Assembly (NCBI GenBank): GCA_023436765.1
Contig: JAEZHX010000130.1
Span: 1-6,552, forward strand
Direction of reading: 5' to 3'
DNA: 6,552 nt
Source: Bacillota bacterium
Lineage (GTDB): Bacteria > Bacillota > Clostridia > Lachnospirales > Lachnospiraceae
The translations under genes were made by a program, and so were the position numbers. Below, piece by piece: positions 1-6,249 of this stretch. A model generated the notes under the pieces. That model was not told the DNA's origin, did no database searches, and was given only the letters and a program-made list of their open reading frames with translations. The first letter of the stretch is position 1; every line of letters starts with the position of its first letter.

Positions 1-1406
1 ACCATAACCCGGACTTCCCTGCCTGCCTGGATAGCAAATGACTTATCGACTCCCTTAAAGCCATTGGTAATATCTTCTAATTGCTTCAATCTGTTGGTAT
101 ATGTTTCTAAGGTTTCGCGTCTTGCGCCCGGTCTTGCTGCCGAAATCGTATCGGCTGCCTGAACGATGCAAGAAATCAAGGACTGGAATTCCACGTCGCC
201 GTGGTGAGCTTCCACTGCATTGATTACCACCGATGATTCCTTGTATTTTCTACAGAGGTCTACACCGATTTGAACATGGGTACCTTCCACCTCATGATCG
301 ATAGACTTACCGATATCATGAAGTAACCCGGCACGTTTCGCAAGTCTGACATCAACTCCGATTTCTCCGGCAAGAAGGCCTGATAAAATAGCCACTTCTA
401 CGGAATGCTTTAATGCATTCTGTCCATAACTTGTCCTAAATCTCATCTTACCCAAAAGCTTAATCAGTTCCGGATGTATTCCATGGACACCGACCTCAAG
501 GGTAGCAGCTTCTCCGGCTTCGCGGATCATCACTTCTACTTCCTTCTGGGCTTTCTCTACCATTTCTTCAATTCTGGCAGGATGAATTCTTCCATCAACA
601 ATCAGTTTTTCGAGAGCAATTCTGGCCACCTCTCTCCTGATTGGATCAAAGGCTGATAAAATGACAGCCTCAGGTGTGTCATCAATAATTAGATCTACGC
701 CGGTCATTGTCTCTAATGTTCTGATATTTCGACCTTCTCTACCAATGATCCTACCCTTCATTTCATCGTTAGGAAGCTGGACTACTGAGATAGTCGTCTC
801 CGCAACATGATCTGCAGCACATCTCTGTATCGCTGTAACCACAAGATCCTTTGCTTTTTTATCCGCTTCTTCTTTTGCTCTGCTTTCCAATTCCTTAATC
901 AGCACAGCAGTTTCATGTTTCACTTCTTCTTCAACAGTTTTTAATAGATATTCCTTAGCTTGTTCGGAGGTCAAACCGGAGATCTTCTCCAGCTCCTGCA
1001 ATTGTCTTTCATGGAACTCTTCAACATCTTGTTTGATCTTGTCGAGCTCTGCTTCTTTCGCAGAAAGTCTTGCTTCTTTCTTTTCCAGTGCTTCGGTTTT
1101 CCGATCCAAAGTTTCTTCTTTGGTAAGGACCCGCTTCTCATAGCGTTGTAGTTCTGCTCTTCGTTCTTTGCTTTCCCGCTCGAATTCGTTTTTCGTTTTC
1201 AAATTCTCTTCTTTCGCTTCGAGCAGTGCCTCTCTCTTCTTAGTTTCAGCTGTTTTTAAAGCTTCATCTATGATTTCTCTTGCCTTTTCCTCTGCGCTTC
1301 CTATCTTCGCTTCATAAACCTTAATACGGTAGGATGTCGCAAACTTCCAAGTAAGAGGAGCTGTGATTACGAAGGTAACAACAATACCAATCATCGTATA
1401 TAGCAC
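1..1406 (-). CDS. rny: Ribonuclease Y, 3' end cut by window edge
   Basis: RNase Y is a membrane-anchored endoribonuclease that initiates mRNA decay in Firmicutes. The 468 residues in the window show the family order: an N-terminal hydrophobic anchor (about residues 4-20), a long charged Lys/Glu-rich coiled coil (about 25-190), a KH RNA-binding domain with the GREG loop at residues 222-225, and an HD metal-dependent phosphohydrolase domain with His334, the His363-Asp364 pair, His401-His402 and Asp419. The HD pair lies about five residues before its place in the B. subtilis protein (368-369, from memory), so the start is well supported and about 45-50 C-terminal residues are missing beyond position 1. 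The start is GTG (1404-1406), with an AAGGAGG site 7 nt upstream; the in-frame ATG at codon 5 lies too far from that site. It has its own promoter downstream of miaB. The frame is intact throughout and identity is very secure. Confidence 0.97.
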   Translation of the reverse strand, partial: MLYTMIGIVVTFVITAPLTWKFATSYRIKVYEAKIGSAEEKAREIIDEALKTAETKKREALLEAKEENLKTKNEFERESKERRAELQRYEKRVLTKEETLDRKTEALEKKEARLSAKEAELDKIKQDVEEFHERQLQELEKISGLTSEQAKEYLLKTVEEEVKHETAVLIKELESRAKEEADKKAKDLVVTAIQRCAADHVAETTISVVQLPNDEMKGRIIGREGRNIRTLETMTGVDLIIDDTPEAVILSAFDPIRREVARIALEKLIVDGRIHPARIEEMVEKAQKEVEVMIREAGEAATLEVGVHGIHPELIKLLGKMRFRTSYGQNALKHSVEVAILSGLLAGEIGVDVRLAKRAGLLHDIGKSIDHEVEGTHVQIGVDLCRKYKESSVVINAVEAHHGDVEFQSLISCIVQAADTISAARPGARRETLETYTNRLKQLEDITNGFKGVDKSFAIQAGREVRVM

Positions 1407-1413
1407 AGGAGCA

Positions 1414-1420
1414 CCTCCTT
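1414..1420 (-). promoter_or_regulatory. Shine-Dalgarno site that fixes the rny GTG start
   Basis: Read on the minus strand this is AAGGAGG, a near-perfect anti-16S match, with a 7-nt spacer to the GTG at 1404-1406. The overlapping GTG inside the site opens a frame that ends after a few codons, and the ATG at 1392-1394 would need a 19-nt spacer. This selects GTG as the rny start. Confidence 0.85.
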
Positions 1421-1431
1421 ATTCAGTTTTC

Positions 1432-1451
1432 ATTGTACAATAGAAATTGTA
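1432..1451 (-). repeat. Small palindrome and hairpin in the rny leader
   Basis: ATTGTACAAT at 1432-1441 is a perfect 10-bp palindrome. It overlaps a second possible hairpin on the minus strand, TACAAT-TTCT-ATTGTA (1436-1451). Both lie in the predicted rny leader, 12 to 31 nt upstream of the Shine-Dalgarno site, and do not cover that site. Function is unknown and chance is possible. Confidence 0.35.
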
Positions 1452-1515
1452 AACCATTTGGAAAATGTTGGGTTTCCTAGGTTAGGGTTCAATTCTTACA
1501 ATATACAACATATAA

Positions 1516-1544
1516 ATTTTATACTGTATTTATGAATATGTCAA
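1516..1544 (-). promoter_or_regulatory. sigmaA-type promoter of rny
   Basis: On the minus strand a perfect -35 box TTGACA (1539-1544) is separated by 17 bp from TAAAAT (1516-1521), a 5/6 match to the -10 consensus, in an AT-rich stretch. Transcription should begin near position 1509, giving rny a leader of about 100 nt. Box quality, spacing and placement in the only large gap of the window all agree. An inverted repeat overlaps the -35 box (see separate entry), so the promoter may be regulated; that part is inference. Confidence 0.8.
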
Positions 1545-1580
1545 GTATAGTGATGAATAATTTATCTATTTTGACATATT
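1535..1580. repeat. Perfect 10-bp inverted repeat over the rny -35 box
   Basis: AATATGTCAA (1535-1544) is repeated in perfect inversion as TTGACATATT (1571-1580), with 26 bp between the arms. The promoter-proximal arm contains the whole -35 hexamer of rny; the other arm lies upstream of it. The layout would suit a regulator binding two half-sites, or it could be chance in AT-rich DNA. No known operator is recognised. Confidence 0.55.
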
Positions 1581-1584
1581 ATCA

Positions 1585-1620
1585 TGTATAATTAAGAAAA
1601 CAGCATGATTTAATTATGCA
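1585..1620 (-). repeat. AT-rich imperfect stem-loop downstream of miaB
   Basis: Positions 1585-1595 and 1610-1620 form an 11-bp inverted repeat with one T/C difference (a G-U or A-C pair depending on strand) and a 14-nt loop, starting about 27 nt after the miaB stop. In place it resembles a transcription-end hairpin, but the stem is nearly all A/T and no uridine run follows on the minus strand, so it is not a convincing intrinsic terminator. A competing 6-bp stem, 1581-1586 with 1604-1609, shares bases with it. Confidence 0.35.
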
Positions 1621-1646
1621 ATTCTGCAACACTTATGATAAATCTC

Positions 1647-3203
1647 TTACAAAAGTTTGCCCATATAGTAAAAACCTTTGTTCTCTTCCAGATAAATATC
1701 AATCATTTTCCCGATTAAGTCCTTCTCTCCCTGAAAATGTACCAATAGATTATTACTAAGTCTTCCCGTCAGAAGTGTGGGATCCTGCGCATTCACCTCT
1801 TCCACCAGAACCTTCTGAACGGTATGAAGCTCTCTTCCGGCATTCTTTTCCGAGGAAGACTGTATCTCCTTCAAAAGCCTGTCAAAGCGCTCCTTCGCCG
1901 TCTCCTCAGCCACCTGGTTTTCCATGGTTGCAGCCGGAGTTCCCGTTCTCTTAGAATAGAGGAAGGTGAAAGCACTGTCAAAGCCCACCTGCTTCACTAC
2001 CTCCATGGTCTCAAGGAAGTCTTCCTCTGTCTCGCCGGGGAACCCTACGATAATATCTGTGGTCAGAGAGATGTCCGGTACAGCCTTACGGATCCGATCT
2101 ACCAGATCCAGGTAACTCTCCTTCGTGTAATGGCGATTCATGATCTTAAGTAGCCTGGTACTGCCGGACTGTAGGGGAAGATGCAGGTGCTTACAGATCT
2201 TCTTACTGCCACCCATGACATCAATTAGCTCCTGGGACAGATCCTTTGGATGGGAGGTCATGAAACGGACCCTCTCAATCCCTTCAATCTTCTCAATCTC
2301 CTTAAGTAGTCCCGCAAAGGTCATGGGTGTCTCCAGGTTCTTCCCATAGGAATTGACATTTTGGCCGAGCAGCATGATCTCTACGACTCCGTCCGCTGCC
2401 AATGACCTGATCTCCTCCAGAATATCCTGGGGATTCCGGCTCCGCTCCCTTCCTCTGACATAGGGTACGATACAATAGCTGCAGAAATTATTACAGCCGA
2501 ACATAATATTGACCCCTGCCTTGAAGCTGTATTTGCGTTCCGCAGGCAGGTTTTCAACGATCATATCCGTATCCTTCCAGAGATCAATCACCATCCTATG
2601 ATGCTTCTTAGGGGCAAGCTTAACACTCTCTGTAACCTTAGAGGACGGATCAACTGAAGAACTTTCTTCAGAAGACTGTTCAGAAATTCTACTCTTTGCT
2701 ACAGCAGTATCCTGGTCCGACACTTGATCATCTTCATTCCTCAATCGTATCTGTAAAAGCTCCGCCAGTTTAAAGATATTGTGGGTACCGAAGATGATAT
2801 CCACATAGCGGTAGCTTGTCTTAATCTTCTCCACCACCTCTGCCTCCTGCATCATGCAGCCGCAGAGGGCAATCAGCATATCAGGATTATTCTTTTTCAG
2901 CTTGCCGAGATATCCCAATCTGCCATATACTCTGTTATTGGCATTCTCCCGGACTGTGCAGGTATTATAAAGTACAAAATCTGCATGCTCCGTATCAGTC
3001 TCCTCATATCCAATCTGTCTTAATATTCCTGAAATCTTCTCGGAATCCTTGGCATTCATCTGACAACCAAAGGTTTCGATATGATAGGTTTTCTTCTTCC
3101 CTGTCTTCGCATATTCCAGGTCAAACCTGACCTTCAGTTCATTTATGATATTCAGTTGCTTCGCTGCTTCCAGCTCATTCACATTCGTATTCTGTCTTTC
3201 CAT
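1647..3203 (-). CDS. miaB: tRNA-2-methylthio-N6-dimethylallyladenosine synthase MiaB
   Basis: MiaB is a radical-SAM enzyme that adds a methylthio group at C2 of i6A37 in tRNAs reading UNN codons. This 518-residue protein has the full architecture: a methylthiotransferase N-domain with the auxiliary Fe-S cysteines Cys47 (in FGCQMN), Cys82 (in NTCTVREN) and Cys116 (in CGCMMQ); the radical-SAM CxxxCxxC motif at Cys237/Cys241/Cys244; conserved LLGQNVNSYG, TSHPKDLS and LPLQSGS segments; and a C-terminal TRAM RNA-binding domain (about 450-518). Length is close to B. subtilis MiaB (509, from memory). The ATG (3201-3203) has GGAG 5 nt upstream. Oddity: residues about 157-202 form a Ser/Asp/Glu-rich linker between the two catalytic domains that is far longer than I expect. 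The YqeV/MtaB and RimO relatives are less likely because the NTCTVRENANN and TSHPKD motifs are MiaB-like. It follows the M14 gene by 139 nt. Confidence 0.97.
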   Translation of the reverse strand: MERQNTNVNELEAAKQLNIINELKVRFDLEYAKTGKKKTYHIETFGCQMNAKDSEKISGILRQIGYEETDTEHADFVLYNTCTVRENANNRVYGRLGYLGKLKKNNPDMLIALCGCMMQEAEVVEKIKTSYRYVDIIFGTHNIFKLAELLQIRLRNEDDQVSDQDTAVAKSRISEQSSEESSSVDPSSKVTESVKLAPKKHHRMVIDLWKDTDMIVENLPAERKYSFKAGVNIMFGCNNFCSYCIVPYVRGRERSRNPQDILEEIRSLAADGVVEIMLLGQNVNSYGKNLETPMTFAGLLKEIEKIEGIERVRFMTSHPKDLSQELIDVMGGSKKICKHLHLPLQSGSTRLLKIMNRHYTKESYLDLVDRIRKAVPDISLTTDIIVGFPGETEEDFLETMEVVKQVGFDSAFTFLYSKRTGTPAATMENQVAEETAKERFDRLLKEIQSSSEKNAGRELHTVQKVLVEEVNAQDPTLLTGRLSNNLLVHFQGEKDLIGKMIDIYLEENKGFYYMGKLL

Positions 3204-3342
3204 TGTAACTCCATTCTAATTTCTATAAAAACCTCTTTCAGTTTTCAGCTGCCTAGATTTCCTTTTCCGATCATACCTTCCGGAAGACTTACATAAGCAC
3301 TCTACCTCTCGGACAGACAGAACCATATGCAGCCTACCACTC
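3204..3342 (-). other. 139-nt gap between the M14 gene and miaB
   Basis: I see no convincing promoter, terminator or RNA gene here. It holds a 10-bp palindrome CTTCCGGAAG (3277-3286) and a weak 5-bp AT-rich hairpin (3228-3232 with 3241-3245). With no clear stop signal, read-through from the M14 gene into miaB is plausible. The miaB ribosome site GGAG is at 3209-3212. Confidence 0.4.
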
Positions 3343-4314
3343 TCAGATCAGCAGGCTTCCCAGCTCGAAGAACATCAGCTTCAGCTCCTCGAAGGTCGAA
3401 GACCGGTATCTGTTATCCAGAGGAAACCCCGCTTCCTCCTCGACTGTTTCTATGGTTAATGCCAGCTTATAGAAATGCTCCGAAAAATAGTGTACGGTAT
3501 TTCCTCCCGTATCTCCGGGATCGATCTCATCCCCGGGAGGCATTAGCTCATACTTTGTAATTTCCTTTAGTCTGTTTGCTGCCTTCAGCTGCCTCTCATT
3601 ATACAGCTCGGGCATTCTGCTCCTATAATAGTAGATGGATTTTCCGCGGGAATGAAGATCGATAAATCCTCTAATCCTGTACTGATTGAATACGCCAATC
3701 AATGTTCTCGTTTCCTGCTCACTGGCCGCATAATCACCGGGACCCTTCGGCCTCCATAATCGACTGGGAAAATTACGGTTAATGTCCACCCCTCTGGCAT
3801 TGTATTTCCATTCCTTATAGGGTAGGTTCTTCGCGATTGCGTTCTGTCTCAGCTCCTGATTTCTGATGGCTTCATAACCGAGTAAGGATAACATATAGCC
3901 ATCCGGATTTAACAGAGGTATGATCAGGAGGGTAAACGTCTGTAACAGCTCGCTGATACATCTTCCAAAGAGCATTCTCCAATATTCCTCCTCCAGATAG
4001 CCGGAGGGCTCAATCAGCTGTCTGCGTATCTGCTCTTGTTCCTTCTCATTTCCGTACTTCTCATAATGCTCTGCATAAAATTCCGTAAGCTTCATCAGAA
4101 CGATGGGATTAATGGTCTCCCTTCCGTGAACTCCGGAGCAAAAGAGTATATATTTTTTCCCTATGCCAAGCTTTAGCATAACGATGTCACGATTGTCATG
4201 GGATCTGCCAATCGTGACATACTGGATTAATTTATGATATTGTTCCGCCAAAGCCTTTGCATCAGATATTAATTTATCATAGGAATATAATGGTTCCTCC
4301 AGATTGACAACCAT
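3343..4314 (-). CDS. M14-family zinc carboxypeptidase-like protein, cytosolic
   Basis: This 323-residue protein is a complete M14 metallopeptidase domain. Visible landmarks in order are the zinc ligands His63 and Glu66 (in GVHGRE), a NPDGY segment at 136-140, the substrate-carboxylate binding region Arg174 to Arg180 (RGVDINRNF), the third zinc ligand His221 (in DLHS), and the general-base Glu289 (in LTIET). All residues needed for hydrolysis are present. There is no signal peptide or membrane segment, so it should act in the cytosol. M14 members cleave C-terminal residues or, in the MpaA and gamma-D-glutamyl-diaminopimelate peptidase branches, peptidoglycan peptides; the GVHGRE motif and lack of export make a muropeptide-recycling role possible, but the substrate cannot be read from sequence. 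The ATG has AGGAG (4322-4326) 7 nt upstream. It lies 68 nt after hflC, likely in the same transcription unit. Confidence 0.88.
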   Translation of the reverse strand: MVVNLEEPLYSYDKLISDAKALAEQYHKLIQYVTIGRSHDNRDIVMLKLGIGKKYILFCSGVHGRETINPIVLMKLTEFYAEHYEKYGNEKEQEQIRRQLIEPSGYLEEEYWRMLFGRCISELLQTFTLLIIPLLNPDGYMLSLLGYEAIRNQELRQNAIAKNLPYKEWKYNARGVDINRNFPSRLWRPKGPGDYAASEQETRTLIGVFNQYRIRGFIDLHSRGKSIYYYRSRMPELYNERQLKAANRLKEITKYELMPPGDEIDPGDTGGNTVHYFSEHFYKLALTIETVEEEAGFPLDNRYRSSTFEELKLMFFELGSLLI

Positions 4315-4328
4315 AGGCTCGCTCCTGC

Positions 4329-4350
4329 CATATGCTTATCATAACATATG
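4329..4350 (-). repeat. Bulged inverted repeat just upstream of the M14 ribosome site
   Basis: CATATG at 4329-4334 and CATATG at 4345-4350 pair, and TTAT/ATAA (4336-4339 with 4341-4344) continue the symmetry, with one unpaired base at 4335. In RNA only the outer pairs can form because the centre is too tight. It ends 2 nt before the Shine-Dalgarno region of the M14 gene. A short direct repeat, ATGCTTA (4332-4338 and 4351-4357), overlaps it. Confidence 0.4.
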
Positions 4351-4367
4351 ATGCTTACATTTGTCCT
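4338..4367 (-). promoter_or_regulatory. Weak candidate promoter for the M14 gene
   Basis: On the minus strand AGGACA (4362-4367, 4/6 match to -35) and TATGAT (4338-4343, 5/6 match to -10) are 18 bp apart. A start near 4331 would leave a short leader that still contains the Shine-Dalgarno site. The -35 is poor and AT-rich gaps often give such matches, so this is only a candidate internal promoter. Confidence 0.2.
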
Positions 4368-4382
4368 ATGCGGTAAAGATTC

Positions 4383-5264
4383 TTAATCAAGGTTGTAGAA
4401 AATCTGAGCAATCGGCGAATCCTCAGACAAAATCAAGGTCTTATCTTCACCGCTTAAGGAAGCCTTAGCTGCCTCAAGGGAACGCACGAAGGTATAGAAT
4501 TCACTTCTTGCGGGATCAGAGTAAGCCTCGGAAAGGATCTTCATGTATTCTGCTTCACCCTCTGCAATCGTCTTCGCGGCCAGGGTCTCTGCATTGGAGA
4601 TACTGATCGCAACCTCCTTATCCGTCGTATTGCGGATCTTCTGTGCTTCAGATTCACCCTCTGCCGTATAGGTAGCAGCCATCTGGGAGCGCTCCGAAAT
4701 CATGCGGTCGAATACAGCCGTCTTATTGCCGCCGGGAAGATCCAGGCGCTTCGTCTCGACAGAAATCAGCTCTACGCCGTACTGATCCATCGTACTGCCG
4801 ATGTTCTTCATAAATTCAAGGCTTAACTCTCCGTCCCTGCCGCTGATCACCTCAGTCTGGTCCATGGAGCTGATCACAGTCTTCATTGCATTATAAACCG
4901 CAGAATCAATTCTTCCTTCCGCAGTCACGGAGGAATTCAAGGACTGAGCGAAAATGATGGGGTCGGTAATTCTCCATAAGACATAGCTGTCCACAACCAT
5001 TGTCTTCTTATCCTTCGTTATGACGTCGGATTCTGCCATATCATAGTACTGAATTTGCTTCGGCAGCTTATCGATTGTCTCTACAAAGGGAATCTTAAAG
5101 GAAAGTCCTGCGCTCTTATTCACTCTTTCAATCTTATTAAACTGTTTTACAATGGTGTATTCATTTTCCTTCGTAATCACCAGGGAGGACATCAGTGCGA
5201 TGACGCCTGCGATTACGATAAATAGTATGAAAATTCCTGTAATTCTCTTAGCATTCTTCGCCAT
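4383..5264 (-). CDS. hflC: HflC-type SPFH membrane protein, FtsH modulator
   Basis: HflC pairs with HflK in a large membrane complex that, in known systems, surrounds and restrains the FtsH protease. This 293-residue protein has a short basic N-terminus, one transmembrane helix (about residues 8-30), an SPFH/band-7 domain (about 31-190) opening with the typical ENEYTIVKQFNKI and GLSFKIPF segments, and then an Ala/Glu-rich coiled coil (about 190-250) with the HflC hallmarks NKTAVFDRMISERSQMA, AEGESEAQKIR and FYTFVRSLEA. Length fits HflC (about 300-335). The ATG lies 1 nt after the hflK stop, and its AAGGAGG site (5273-5279) sits inside the end of hflK, so translation is probably coupled. The C-terminus IAQIFYNLD is short and lacks extra domains. 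A general stomatin/prohibitin role cannot be excluded, but the pairing with hflK makes HflC the best call. Confidence 0.92.
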   Translation of the reverse strand: MAKNAKRITGIFILFIVIAGVIALMSSLVITKENEYTIVKQFNKIERVNKSAGLSFKIPFVETIDKLPKQIQYYDMAESDVITKDKKTMVVDSYVLWRITDPIIFAQSLNSSVTAEGRIDSAVYNAMKTVISSMDQTEVISGRDGELSLEFMKNIGSTMDQYGVELISVETKRLDLPGGNKTAVFDRMISERSQMAATYTAEGESEAQKIRNTTDKEVAISISNAETLAAKTIAEGEAEYMKILSEAYSDPARSEFYTFVRSLEAAKASLSGEDKTLILSEDSPIAQIFYNLD

Positions 5265-5265
5265 T

Positions 5266-6228
5266 TTACTGACCTCCTTCGATTAAGCTATCCAGGGGAA
5301 GAAGCTTCTGAACTCCGGAAGCCCCACTGTCGATAATGACCTTCAAGGAAGGAAGTACCTCCTCCATCGTCTCATAGAACATTCTCTCCTTAGTGATCAG
5401 AGGATATTTGTTGTATTCCTCAAACATCTCATTGAAGCGTGCCACCTCAGCCTCAGCTTCGTTAATTCTCTTGGTCTTCGTGGACTCTGCCTCCTGAAGG
5501 ATCTTATCCACCTGTGCCTCTGCCTGGGGAAGCTTCTCATTACGGTATTTATCCGCGTTATTCAGGGCAGTATCCTTCCCCTGCTTCGCTGTCTCAACGG
5601 ATTTGAAGGCTTCCATAACCTCATCTGTCGGTGGTTCTGCATCCTGAATCGTGATGTTAACCAGCTGAATTCCGAGATCCTGTTTGGTCAGCTTATCCAG
5701 AATGGAACTTTTGATGTCGGATTGGATCTTAATCTTTCCGGTCGTAATGACATCATCGACCACATTGCTTCCCACCACGGTACGGATACTGCTTTGTGCA
5801 ATATTTTTCAAAATGATTACCGGATCGGTGGAGGCATACAAAGCCTTGACCGGATCCGACACCTTATATTCCACGAAGAAATCAACATTAACAAAATTAA
5901 AATCCGAGGTAATCATCATGGATTCTGTCTCAATCTTCGCACCCGTTGTCATATCATAGCCGATGGAAAAGCTCTTGATTGTGGTATCCACCTTCTCCAC
6001 CTTCTGAATGACCGGTATCTTAAAATGCAGTCCGGACGTACTGACGGTCTTTGCTTTACCGAAGGTTGTCACGACCGCCTGCTCCTGTTCCTTAATTGTA
6101 TAGAAGGAACCGAAGAATAAAATTGCTGCAATTACTGCAACGATCAGGAGAAGCACAACATTTTTGAACTTCTTGAGAAATGATTTGAAGTCTGCTCCTG
6201 ATGGAAAATCATAAATATTACCTGCCAT
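5266..6228 (-). CDS. hflK: HflK-type SPFH membrane protein, FtsH modulator
   Basis: HflK is the partner of HflC in the membrane complex that regulates FtsH. The 320-residue protein has a short hydrophilic N-terminus, one transmembrane helix (about residues 22-43), an SPFH domain (about 44-205) that starts with IKEQEQAVVTTFGK and GLHFKIPVIQKV, and a charged coiled coil (about 205-275) containing the family pattern QDAEPPTDEVMEAFKSVETA and a NEAEAEV repeat. Near the end, RMFYETMEEVLPSLKVIID matches the conserved HflK C-terminal segment. Compared with proteobacterial HflK (about 420) it lacks the long Gly-rich N-terminus and the extended tail, as is common in Firmicute versions as far as I know. 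The ATG has AGAGGA (6235-6240) 6 nt upstream. It begins 21 nt after the proA stop and ends 1 nt before hflC, indicating an operon. Confidence 0.93.
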   Translation of the reverse strand: MAGNIYDFPSGADFKSFLKKFKNVVLLLIVAVIAAILFFGSFYTIKEQEQAVVTTFGKAKTVSTSGLHFKIPVIQKVEKVDTTIKSFSIGYDMTTGAKIETESMMITSDFNFVNVDFFVEYKVSDPVKALYASTDPVIILKNIAQSSIRTVVGSNVVDDVITTGKIKIQSDIKSSILDKLTKQDLGIQLVNITIQDAEPPTDEVMEAFKSVETAKQGKDTALNNADKYRNEKLPQAEAQVDKILQEAESTKTKRINEAEAEVARFNEMFEEYNKYPLITKERMFYETMEEVLPSLKVIIDSGASGVQKLLPLDSLIEGGQ

Positions 6229-6249
6229 TTCTTATCCTCTTCCTTTCTT

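Noticed and set aside
1467..1490. GGGTTTCCTAGGTTAGGGTTC-like stretch with repeated GGGTT
   Set aside because: Two short copies only, with no array; not a telomere-like or CRISPR-type repeat.
1571..1592. Plus-strand TTGACA and TATAAT hexamers resembling a divergent promoter
   Set aside because: The spacer is only 10 bp, unsuited to sigma-70 type recognition, and no plus-strand gene lies downstream; only the antisense of miaB follows.
1824..2153. 109-residue plus-strand open frame antisense to miaB
   Set aside because: It is fully contained in conserved miaB coding sequence and its translation has no recognisable domain.
3227..3245. Hairpin-like AAAAC/GTTTT repeat upstream of miaB, considered as a terminator for the M14 gene
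   Set aside because: The stem is only five mostly A-U pairs with an 8-nt loop and no GC-rich core, too weak for intrinsic termination.
5722..6120. 132-residue plus-strand open frame antisense to hflK
   Set aside because: It lies wholly inside the clearly conserved hflK gene, has no recognisable domain and no convincing ribosome site, so it is a shadow frame.
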